Below are positions 12,148-19,561 of a stretch of 64,000 bases of DNA, piece by piece. Source of the stretch: Phenylobacterium sp. (GTDB taxonomy: Bacteria; Pseudomonadota; Alphaproteobacteria; Caulobacterales; Caulobacteraceae); NCBI RefSeq assembly GCF_030680185.1, contig NZ_JAUXVZ010000055.1:223484-287483 (forward strand). The letters are read 5' to 3'. Positions within the stretch are counted from its first letter, which is position 1. Each line of letters opens with the position of its first letter. The notes under the pieces were generated by a model that was not told the DNA's origin, searched no databases, and worked only from the letters and a program-made list of their open reading frames with translations. A program made the translations under genes and the position numbers.

Positions 12148-14244
12148 TCAATTGGCCGGCGCGCCACGACGCTGCGCCTCAGCGATCAGCGCGCCACAGG
12201 CGGCGTCTTCCCCCAGGCCCGGATCGACGAAGGGCAGCAAGGCGGCCAGGGGCGCCGCGATGGCCGCCAGGGCGATGGCGACGCCCCCTTGGGCGATGGC
12301 GCCGCCTGCCTCCACTCCGACCTTGGGCGACAGCATGGGGCCGCTGACCGTCACCGGCGCCATGAGGCGGACCAGCCGCGGCTCCTTGGCCTGGCCGTCG
12401 AGGCGCAGGTCGAGGCGCTCGCGGCCCAGATCGATCTCCGCTTCGCCGTGGCCGATCACGGGCTCGGTGTCGAAGACGATCTGATTGGATCTCAACACCC
12501 CATCGCTGGCCCGGAAGTGGGCGACCGCGCAGCGGACCGGCGTGCGGGTCTGGTCATCGGCCAGCAGGAGCCCCAGGCCCCGCGTCACATTGATGCCGAT
12601 CAGTTCGGCGAAGGCTTCGCGGATCTCGCCCCGGGGGACCACCAGCAGCAATTCGCCGTCGGCGTCGGCCATGGTCCGGTGCACCGAGGCCCCTGCGCCG
12701 CGCAGCTTGACCCGGCCAACGAGATCGCCGCTCAGGGGCGCGATCCCGCCGTCGGCGACCGGCAGCAGTTGTTCCAGGCGCGCGCCGCTGAGGCGCATGT
12801 CTAGTTCCGTCACCGGCGTGTCGTTCCGGGCGTCGAGCTTGATCTGACCAGCGAAGGTTCCCTGCGGCAGGGAGAAGACCACCTCGTCGGCGTCCAGCAC
12901 CCCGTCCTTCAAGGTAAGGTGCACCCGTGCGCCGCGCAGAGGCAGGTGCGGCGCCTCGATGGCCGCCGCCCGATAGGTGAGCTCGGCGTCCATGGCCCGG
13001 ATACGCTCGACCTGCAGGGTGGAGTCCGGGAAGATGCGTTGCTGTGCGCGAAGCTGCTGCGCGACAGCCAGCTGGCGCTCCGAAACCGTCTCGCCCTGGG
13101 CCGTGGACGGGGCGCCGCCGAACACCGTGGCGAGGTCGTCGAAGTCCAGCATTTCCGAGCGCAGGTCGGCGGACAGGAACGGGCGCTCGTTACTTACATC
13201 CACGCGGATGTCGCCGGCCAGATCGCTGTCGCCAAGGCGTCCGCCCAGGCCATCCAGCCGATAGATCTGTCCCTCGCGCACCAGGCGCCCCGACAGACGG
13301 TAGGGTGGCGTATTGGGCAGGGCCAGACCCGTCAGGCCATAGAGGTCCGAGAGATCGGGCCCCTCCGCCGTCAGGTCGAGGCCAAAGCGGCCCAGGTCGA
13401 AGGGCTCCGGCAAGGCGCCCTTGGCGGTGACGTGCGTGGCGCCGGCCCGGATATCGGCGTCGAAGGGATAGGGCTCGCCGGGATCGATATTGATCAAGGG
13501 GCCGCCCTCGACCCGCAGGCGGAAGGTCTCGCCGTTCAGATCGCCGTCCCCGGCCAGACGAAATCCGCCATCGCCGCCGCGGATTTCCCGGGCCGAGACC
13601 TGTCCGGCGAACTGGATACCCCGCTGCTCATCGCGCATCTCGATCCGGCCATCCTCGATGATGAACCGGCGGATGGCGGGCAGGTCCAGGGGCTCGCTCG
13701 GGCGGCCGTCGTCCTTCGAAAAGTCCCAGGTGGCCCTGCCCTCGGCGTCGCGGCGCAGACGCACCACCGGCCGCGTGGCCTCCAGGCGGCTGAGGATGGT
13801 GCGACCGCGAAACAGCGGCAGGATTTCCATCTGGATGGTCAGCCGTTCAATCTCGACCGTCTTGCCGTCGCCGGCCCACTCGGGATCGCCGATACTGAGG
13901 CCATTGACCGTCGCCGTGGGCTTCAGGGACCAGGGCTTGGCCTCGAGGTCCCCGGCCAGGATAACCTCGCGACCGGTCCGCGCCGAGGCGAAGGCGCCGA
14001 TGGGACCGCGCAGCATGTTCCAGTCGAACAACAGCAGGAACAGCGCCATCACCAGCACCAGCCCCCCGATCACCCCGCCGAAGATGGCCAGGCCACGCTT
14101 CTGGCTCCGGCGCGCCTCAGGCGTCGAATGGCGTCGGCGAGCCTCGGCGGCCCAGGCGCGCAGGGCCGCCGTGCGCGCCGCGGACCGCTCGCGAAGACGA
14201 GCCAGCCGGGGGCCGAGCGGATGATTGGGGTTCGGTCGGGGCAA
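12148..14244 (-). CDS. AsmA family protein (inner-membrane anchored, periplasmic)
   Basis: A 698-residue AsmA-family protein. A basic cytosolic N-terminus is followed by one transmembrane helix at about residues 51-73 and the family signature after it (GREVILAGDLEAKPWSLKPT, VNGLSIGDPEWAG). The remainder is a long beta-strand-rich region, as in the hydrophobic-groove bridge proteins of the AsmA/TamB/YhdP group, which are implicated in moving phospholipids between membranes. The start codon is TTG at 14244 with GGAG 8 bases upstream. The C-terminal segment (VLRSNQIVFDTEPVIGHGEAEIDL) is the conserved AsmA C-terminal domain. Precise substrate and pathway cannot be inferred from position. Confidence 0.86.
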   Translation of the reverse strand: MPRPNPNHPLGPRLARLRERSAARTAALRAWAAEARRRHSTPEARRSQKRGLAIFGGVIGGLVLVMALFLLLFDWNMLRGPIGAFASARTGREVILAGDLEAKPWSLKPTATVNGLSIGDPEWAGDGKTVEIERLTIQMEILPLFRGRTILSRLEATRPVVRLRRDAEGRATWDFSKDDGRPSEPLDLPAIRRFIIEDGRIEMRDEQRGIQFAGQVSAREIRGGDGGFRLAGDGDLNGETFRLRVEGGPLINIDPGEPYPFDADIRAGATHVTAKGALPEPFDLGRFGLDLTAEGPDLSDLYGLTGLALPNTPPYRLSGRLVREGQIYRLDGLGGRLGDSDLAGDIRVDVSNERPFLSADLRSEMLDFDDLATVFGGAPSTAQGETVSERQLAVAQQLRAQQRIFPDSTLQVERIRAMDAELTYRAAAIEAPHLPLRGARVHLTLKDGVLDADEVVFSLPQGTFAGQIKLDARNDTPVTELDMRLSGARLEQLLPVADGGIAPLSGDLVGRVKLRGAGASVHRTMADADGELLLVVPRGEIREAFAELIGINVTRGLGLLLADDQTRTPVRCAVAHFRASDGVLRSNQIVFDTEPVIGHGEAEIDLGRERLDLRLDGQAKEPRLVRLMAPVTVSGPMLSPKVGVEAGGAIAQGGVAIALAAIAAPLAALLPFVDPGLGEDAACGALIAEAQRRGAPAN

Positions 14245-14298
14245 TGGGGGCTCCAGGGGGCGTCAGCAACAACGCGCCAGATCCCCTTCGGTCTCCCC

Positions 14299-14862
14299 TC
14301 AGTGCGAAACCCCCCGCGCTGCAACCGCGGCGCGCAGGGTGATCAGGATGATCCGGATGTCGAGGATCAGGCTTCGCCGGGCCATGTAGTCGGCGTCGAA
14401 CCGCACCTTCTCGGCGATCGGCAGGTCGTCGCGGCCATTGATCTGCGCCCATCCCGTCACGCCAGGGCGCAAGCGGTGCACGCCGGCCTGCGTGCGCAAC
14501 GCCACCAGATCGTCCTGGTTGAACAGGGCCGGGCGCGGCCCCACCAGGCTCATATGACCGACGAGCACGCTCCAGAGCTGGGGAAACTCATCGAGGCTGG
14601 TCCGCCGCAGCAGGCGACCCAGCGGCGTGATCCACTGTTGCGGATTCTCCAGCAGGTGCGTGGCGACATCAGGGGTGTCGATCCGCATGGAGCGGAACTT
14701 GGGCATCAGGAAAATCTCATTGCCCCGCCCCACCCGCCGCGACCAGTGGATCGCTGGCCCCGGCGAATCCAGACGCACGGCCACGGCGATGACCAGCAGC
14801 ACGGGCCACAGGACCAACAGCCCCGCCAGCGCCGCCGTGATGTCGAAGAGCCGCTTGATCAA
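14299..14862 (-). CDS. minimal sugar transferase (bacterial polyprenyl-phosphate glycosyl-1-phosphate transferase)
   Basis: A 187-residue enzyme of the bacterial sugar-transferase (PF02397-type) family, which moves a sugar-1-phosphate from a nucleotide sugar to undecaprenyl phosphate as the first step of exopolysaccharide or glycan assembly. It has one N-terminal membrane helix (about 8-30), then the catalytic core motifs KFRSMR, RRTSLDEFPQLWSVLVG, MSLVGPRPAL and RPGVTGWAQINGR, all intact. The start is TTG with GAGGGA upstream; an in-frame TGA a few codons before rules out a longer form, so this is a monotopic core without the larger N-terminal membrane domain of WbaP-type enzymes. It stands apart from any polysaccharide cluster in this window. 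Confidence 0.9.
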   Translation of the reverse strand: MIKRLFDITAALAGLLVLWPVLLVIAVAVRLDSPGPAIHWSRRVGRGNEIFLMPKFRSMRIDTPDVATHLLENPQQWITPLGRLLRRTSLDEFPQLWSVLVGHMSLVGPRPALFNQDDLVALRTQAGVHRLRPGVTGWAQINGRDDLPIAEKVRFDADYMARRSLILDIRIILITLRAAVAARGVSH

Positions 14863-14993
14863 GGCGGTGGTCCCTCAGGCTTTCGAATTGGAAGGCCGCC
14901 CGCGCCCAGGCGCCCCGATGCGCGGGCGGCCAAGACGCGCGGGGGGCTAAAATGTCCGATCCGCGCGCCGGGACCAATGCGTATCTTCGTGGC

Positions 14994-16031
14994 TCAGCCT
15001 TGAGCTTCACGGCGCGTGGCGACCATCCCTTCGGTCCGGGCGCGGACGGCGGGCGACGCCAGGCATGTCGCGACCGCCTCGAAGCCCGGCGCGCCGGGGA
15101 TGGGCGTCACCACCATCGGCGGATTGTGATTGGCGGGGCAGAGCAGGATCTGCTCGTCAGGGCCCACCGCGCTCAGGTCCAGCAAGGCGCTCGATCGGGT
15201 CATCGCAAAGACAGGGCGAGCCAGGGCGCCGCGCCGACGAAGGTGCGCGATCACCGCGCGCTGGGCCGTCTCATCCAGACCCTGTTCGATCATGTCGATC
15301 ACCAGAGGTCCTGAGCCCTCCTGCTCCAAGGCGATCACCAGGGCCGTCAGGGCGTCGGACGGGGCGGCGCCGTCTTCCTCCAGCCAGGCGATGGTGGTCG
15401 CAACCCGGCCGCCAAGGCCGGCGTCATCATTGATCTGCTGCGCCATCGCGCCAGGGGGCGCCTGTAGTCGCTCAAGGTCGACAAACACACCGCCAGGCAG
15501 CGCCTCAGCCAGCTGCTTCGCCAGTCGGGTCTTGCCGCTGCCAAGCGACCCGATGATGTAGTTGAGCGCTCGAACCTCCCGCAGCTCGAAGCGCTCTCCG
15601 CCCCACGGCCATGGCAGGTCGAAGGCGACCACCGGCTCCAGACTGGGCAGGCTCAGCCGGCCGAGCTCGGCGGCGCTCGGGGCCCTCCCCTGGGCGAGAT
15701 CACCCCGCATCGTCCGGATCTGGGCGACGATCTCGCCGAGCTGGCCCAGTTGCGCCTCGATCCGCGCCTGATGAGCGGCGAGGGCTGGCTCAAGCCCCCG
15801 GGGATCGCCAGCCAGCACCCGCTGGACCTGCGCCAGGCTAAACCCGAGATGGCGCAACGCGACGATCTCGGCTGCGCGCCTCATGGCTTCAGGCCCATAG
15901 GCCCGCCATCCGACGTCGGTCCGATGGGGCGAAAGCAGGCCGCGCTCCTCGTAGAGACGCAAAGCCTTGGTCGAAACCCCCAGACGCCGCGCGGCTTCGG
16001 AAGCATTCAGAAATTGATCGGGAGCGGTCAC
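14994..16031 (-). CDS. MerR-family regulator fused to a C-terminal P-loop ATPase-like domain
   Basis: A 345-residue two-domain protein. Residues 8-75 are a MerR winged helix (LNASEAARRLGVSTKALRLY, then LGFSLAQVQRVL) followed by a dimerisation coiled coil to about 115. From about residue 150 a nucleotide-binding domain begins, with Walker A GSLGSGKT at 161-168 and a candidate Walker B-like strand PLVIDMIEQGLDE later on. MerR proteins usually carry a short effector-binding tail instead, so this architecture is unusual; it may couple promoter control to ATP binding. Start is GTG 16031 with a GAGGTGA site. Neighbouring genes give no clear target; rlmJ lies upstream on the same strand. Confidence 0.82.
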   Translation of the reverse strand: MTAPDQFLNASEAARRLGVSTKALRLYEERGLLSPHRTDVGWRAYGPEAMRRAAEIVALRHLGFSLAQVQRVLAGDPRGLEPALAAHQARIEAQLGQLGEIVAQIRTMRGDLAQGRAPSAAELGRLSLPSLEPVVAFDLPWPWGGERFELREVRALNYIIGSLGSGKTRLAKQLAEALPGGVFVDLERLQAPPGAMAQQINDDAGLGGRVATTIAWLEEDGAAPSDALTALVIALEQEGSGPLVIDMIEQGLDETAQRAVIAHLRRRGALARPVFAMTRSSALLDLSAVGPDEQILLCPANHNPPMVVTPIPGAPGFEAVATCLASPAVRARTEGMVATRREAQG

Positions 16032-16120
16032 GAATCACCTCGTTGCTGGCTGACCGCTTGGCTTGTGAGCGCGGCCCCAGGGGCCGGGTCAACAGGCCCT
16101 CGGAGGGGAAATTCCAGGCC

Positions 16121-16942
16121 TCAGCCGAGGGACCAGACGCGGGCCTCGGCGCCGGGTTTGCCAGCTGTCACCCAGTCGGCGGCGGCCTGCAGCGGCGCCT
16201 CCAGGCCCTCTGGCGAATTGATCAGCACCAGGGCGCAGCCGTTCATCTTCATGGGGTCGCCGAGGGGGCGCATCCTGGCCTCCACCACCAGCAGGGGCGC
16301 CGGCTCGCAGGCGTCCTCCAGGTCGCGCAGGAAGGCGTCGAAGGTCTCCAGGTCTTTCAGCGGCAGCCAGATCAGAAAGGCGGTCCGGGGCGCCCGGGCC
16401 AGGACCTCGCCCGCCAGAATGGCGATCCGATCGTAGTCATCTGCCTTCTCGAACGGCGGATCGATCACCACAAGATTTCGCCCCTTGGGGTCCAGGGCCC
16501 TGGCCGCCTCGGCGAAACCATCGCCGCAGAGCGATCTGACCCCGGGCCTGCCGCCCAGGACCTCGGCCAGCCGCGCGTGCTCGTCGGCCTGCATCTCGCA
16601 GGCCAGATAGGTGTCCCCCGGCCGCAGCGCCCGGGCGATCAGCCACGGCGAGCCAGGATAGAGCCAGGGCTCGGCCGCACCGTCATTGGCCGTCGCCACG
16701 GCCTGGGTCAGGTCGTTCAGGGCGTCCGGTCGAGCGGCCATCATCCGCACCACCCCGGCCTGCGCCTCTCCCGAGCGCTGGGCCTGAGGGCCGTGCAGGT
16801 CATAGAGGCCAGAGCCGGCATGGGTGTCGATGACCCGAAGCGGCGCCTGGTCGGCCTGCAGGGCGTCCAGCAGCCGCAGCAGGGCGGCGTGCTTGACCAG
16901 GTCGGCGAAGTTTCCGGCATGGAAGGCGTGGCGATAGTTCAA
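16121..16942 (-). CDS. rlmJ: 23S rRNA (adenine(2030)-N6)-methyltransferase
   Basis: RlmJ methylates N6 of A2030 in 23S rRNA with S-adenosylmethionine. The 273-residue protein starts with the family hallmark MNYRHAFHAGNFADLVKH (from a TTG codon), shows the SAM-binding region VIDTHAGSGLYDL at 38-50, and has the N6-adenine methyltransferase catalytic motif DPPF at 161-164. Length is normal. It is divergent from the topoisomerase IB gene. The gene was long described in other bacteria as linked to use of DNA as a nutrient, but the methyltransferase role is the established one. Confidence 0.95.
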   Translation of the reverse strand: MNYRHAFHAGNFADLVKHAALLRLLDALQADQAPLRVIDTHAGSGLYDLHGPQAQRSGEAQAGVVRMMAARPDALNDLTQAVATANDGAAEPWLYPGSPWLIARALRPGDTYLACEMQADEHARLAEVLGGRPGVRSLCGDGFAEAARALDPKGRNLVVIDPPFEKADDYDRIAILAGEVLARAPRTAFLIWLPLKDLETFDAFLRDLEDACEPAPLLVVEARMRPLGDPMKMNGCALVLINSPEGLEAPLQAAADWVTAGKPGAEARVWSLG

Positions 16943-17038
16943 GGCGGCCTCGGCGGCAGGATTCAGGAACTTGCGGCTCTCCTAGCACGTTGCTCGCCCG
17001 CTCCGGACCCGCCGGCGCACAGGCTTTGAAGACCAGCC

Positions 17039-18073
17039 ATGCCCAAAGACGTCGCCCACCCGCCCGAACGCCTGGAGTTCGGCCTGATCTATGTGAACGC
17101 CGACGATCAGGGCATCGCCCGCAAGGGAGGCCCCAGCGGCTTCCGCTATGTCGACGCCAAGGGCAAGCCCGTCACCGACAAGACGACCCTGGCCAGGATC
17201 GAGGCGCTCGTCATCCCGCCGGCCTGGACGCAGGTGTGGATCTGCGCGAGCCCCCGGGGCCACATCCAGGCGGTGGGCCGCGACCAGCGGGGCCGGCGGC
17301 AGTACCGCTATCACGACAAGTGGCGGGTCGCCCGGGACCTGGCCAAGTTCGAACGCCTCACAGCCTTTGGGCGCGCCCTGCCCCGGCTGCGTCGCCGGGT
17401 CGAGGCCGATCTCGGCCGTCGCGGGCTGCCGCGGGAAAAGGTGCTGGCCGCCGTCGTGCGCCTGCTGGAAACCACCCTGATCCGGGTGGGCAATGACGAA
17501 TACGCCCGCACCAACAAGAGCTACGGCCTGACCACCCTGCGCGACCGGCATGCGAGCATCAACAGCCGCGGCGCGGTTTTCACCTTCCGCGGCAAGAGCG
17601 GCAAGGACCACGAGACCGGCTTTCAGGACCGTCGCCTCGCCCGGGTGGTCAAGTCTTGCCAGGACCTGCCCGGCCAGCGCCTGTTCCAATATGTCGATGA
17701 GGACGGCGTCCGCCATGCGGTCGAATCGGCTGACGTAAACGCCTATCTGCGGGAGGCGACCGGGCTGGACATCTCAGCCAAGGACTTCCGCACCTGGGCT
17801 GCGACGGTGTCGGCCGCCCGCGCCCTGGCGGGCGACACGCCGGGCTCCGCCACAGCCACCAAGAGGACCCTCGGCGTGTGCATAAAGGCGGTTTCGCAAC
17901 TGCTGGGCAATACGCCGGCCGTCTGTCGCAAAGCCTATATCCATCCCTGGGTGATTGAAGCCTTCGAGGCCGGAACCCTGCCGCTCAAGGCGACGGCCGA
18001 CACCCGCAAGTTCGAGCTGGCGGTGATCAAGTTCCTGGAGGGCGCGCCGCGGCCCAAGGGGACGCCCCGGTAG
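17039..18073 (+). CDS. DNA topoisomerase IB (poxvirus/eukaryote-like)
   Basis: A 344-residue type IB topoisomerase, which relaxes supercoils through a 3'-phosphotyrosyl intermediate without ATP. The N-terminal domain (GFRYVDAKGKPV, IPPAWTQVWIC) and the catalytic domain are both present, with the conserved RVGNDEYAR at about 149-157, KDFRTW with R251, and the nucleophile Tyr300 in CRKAYIHP. All catalytic residues appear intact. Bacterial TopIB genes are patchily distributed but common in alphaproteobacteria. It stands alone, divergent from rlmJ. Confidence 0.95.
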   Translation: MPKDVAHPPERLEFGLIYVNADDQGIARKGGPSGFRYVDAKGKPVTDKTTLARIEALVIPPAWTQVWICASPRGHIQAVGRDQRGRRQYRYHDKWRVARDLAKFERLTAFGRALPRLRRRVEADLGRRGLPREKVLAAVVRLLETTLIRVGNDEYARTNKSYGLTTLRDRHASINSRGAVFTFRGKSGKDHETGFQDRRLARVVKSCQDLPGQRLFQYVDEDGVRHAVESADVNAYLREATGLDISAKDFRTWAATVSAARALAGDTPGSATATKRTLGVCIKAVSQLLGNTPAVCRKAYIHPWVIEAFEAGTLPLKATADTRKFELAVIKFLEGAPRPKGTPR

Positions 18074-18180
18074 CGATAGTTTTGAATACAAATTTTTTCA
18101 GTCCACCCTCGGCCCTGACGACGCAGTTTGGGCGCTAAAACAAGACGTATCATCGCCACGTCATCGACAAACTCCTTCGA

Positions 18181-18195
18181 TATATGAATTATATA
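18181..18195 (+). promoter_or_regulatory. AT-only palindromic patch upstream of the DUF4168 gene
   Basis: TATAT-GAATT-ATATA is a 15-base near-perfect dyad in otherwise GC-rich DNA, 72 bases before the DUF4168 start. The whole 18074-18200 stretch is unusually AT-rich. It could supply a -10 element or an operator; no -35 is obvious. Confidence 0.35.
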
Positions 18196-18267
18196 GCGCG
18201 GCGCGGCGCAGCTTCCGGAATGCGGAAACGGTCGCGCCGGACTTGAATTCCAAGGAAGGACTCCGAC

Positions 18268-18666
18268 ATGCGCAATCGCCTCCCCGCTCTCGCCGCCGGC
18301 GCCGCCCTCGCCTTTGGGGCCGCGGGCCTCGTCCAGGCTCAGACCGCCGAAGCCCCGGCGGCGACCCAGCAGGCCCCGGCAGCCGCCAACATCACCGACG
18401 AGCAGGTCAACAGCTTCGCCCTGGCGATGAACGAGGTCAGCAGCCTTAATCAGAAGTTCAGCGCCGAGCTTCAGGCGGCTCCGGACGACGCGACCCGCAC
18501 GCAGATCCAGCAACAGGCCGCCACCGAGATGACCCAGGCGGTCGAAAAGAGCGGCATCACGCCCACCGAATACAACCAGATCGCCCAGGCGGCCCAGGCT
18601 GACGCCGAACTCCGCGCCCGCATCGGCCAGGCCATGCAGGACAACGGCGTCGCCCCGCCGAACTAA
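18268..18666 (+). CDS. DUF4168 family secreted protein
   Basis: A 132-residue exported protein: a signal peptide (MRNRLPALAAGAALAFGAAG, cleavage after VQAQ or nearby), an Ala/Pro-rich linker, then a helical domain with the DUF4168 pattern (ITDEQVNSFALAMNEV, ITPTEYNQIAQAAQADAELRARI). Family members are small periplasmic or surface proteins of unknown function. An AAGGAAGGA ribosome-binding site lies just upstream and a strong terminator follows, so it is a single-gene unit and likely well expressed. Confidence 0.86.
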   Translation: MRNRLPALAAGAALAFGAAGLVQAQTAEAPAATQQAPAAANITDEQVNSFALAMNEVSSLNQKFSAELQAAPDDATRTQIQQQAATEMTQAVEKSGITPTEYNQIAQAAQADAELRARIGQAMQDNGVAPPN

Positions 18667-18690
18667 CCTGCCCCCAACTTCTGCCCCCAG

Positions 18691-18724
18691 ACGGCCGCCG
18701 GCGTCCTCGCCGGCGGCCGTTTTG
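18691..18724 (+). terminator. intrinsic terminator of the DUF4168 gene
   Basis: A perfect 12-bp stem (18691-18702 with 18709-18720) with a 6-base loop, followed by TTTTG, 24 bases after the stop codon. Confidence 0.9.
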
Positions 18725-18819
18725 TTGCGCCGATTGAGGACAACCGGGTGGTGGTTGCGTCAGGCGTGCGGCAGGATGGGCGATCAGCCTTGTTTCCCTG
18801 CCGCCATGAGGACCCCCAG

Positions 18820-19542
18820 ATGTCGCTGACGCTCTATTCCGGAGACCTGAGCCCCTACTCCGCGCGTGTCCGGATGCAGATCTACGCCAAGGGCATCACC
18901 GACATCGAAATCGCCCGTCCGGCCACCTTCGGCACGCCGCAGTTCCGCAAGGACTTTCCTATCGGCCGCATTCCGGTGCTGGAGGGGGACGGCGAGCCGA
19001 TGGCGGAGTCCGAGGTCATCGCCGAGTATCTGGAAGAACGCTATCCCGAGCCCTCGATGCTGGGATCGACGCCGCGGGAGACCGCCCAGATCCGGACCCT
19101 CGCCCGCATCGGCGACATCTACATCATGAACAACATGTTCATGCTCTCGCCCCAGTCGAGGGCCGACACCCGCAATCAGGGGATTGTCGATCTGCTGGGC
19201 GGCCAGGTGGTGCGCAACATCAAGGCCCTGGACAAGCTGATCGGCGAGGATGGCTTCGCCTGCAGCGGCCGCCTGACTCTGGCCGACTGCGCCATCGTGC
19301 CGGGCCTGTTCCTGGTGGAGAACGTCCTGCCGTCAGTCGGCATGGATAATCCCATCCCGACCACGCCCAAGGTCGCCGCCTACTGGACGGCGATCCAGAG
19401 CCAAGCGCCGGCCGCCAAGGTGCTGGAGGAGCTTCACCGCGGTCTGGAAGAACGCCGCGAACTGATCCGCAGCGGCGTGTTCCAGAAGATGATGGCCAAG
19501 GCCGCCGCCGACATGGCCGCGGCGGAAAGCGGATCGGCTTAG
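18820..19542 (+). CDS. glutathione S-transferase-like protein (SspA-type)
   Basis: The open frame extends to 18748, but ATG 18820 gives MSLTLYSGDLSPYSARVRMQ, the normal beginning of a thioredoxin-like N-terminal GST domain (residues 1-80, with SP-YS at the active-site position and AESEVIAEYLEERYP at its end). A helical C-terminal domain follows, with LTLADCAIVPGLFLVENV as the usual GST C-domain motif. At 240 residues it fits GST or stringent-starvation protein A-like proteins. Whether it conjugates glutathione or binds RNA polymerase like SspA cannot be decided here. It is convergent with the TonB receptor at 19562. Confidence 0.85.
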   Translation: MSLTLYSGDLSPYSARVRMQIYAKGITDIEIARPATFGTPQFRKDFPIGRIPVLEGDGEPMAESEVIAEYLEERYPEPSMLGSTPRETAQIRTLARIGDIYIMNNMFMLSPQSRADTRNQGIVDLLGGQVVRNIKALDKLIGEDGFACSGRLTLADCAIVPGLFLVENVLPSVGMDNPIPTTPKVAAYWTAIQSQAPAAKVLEELHRGLEERRELIRSGVFQKMMAKAAADMAAAESGSA

Positions 19543-19561
19543 CCAAGAGCCGGCGTCGCCG

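Noticed and set aside
12919..15003. A 694-codon open frame opposite the AsmA and sugar transferase genes
   Set aside because: It runs through two well-supported genes and an intergenic region on the other strand, with no protein-like features.
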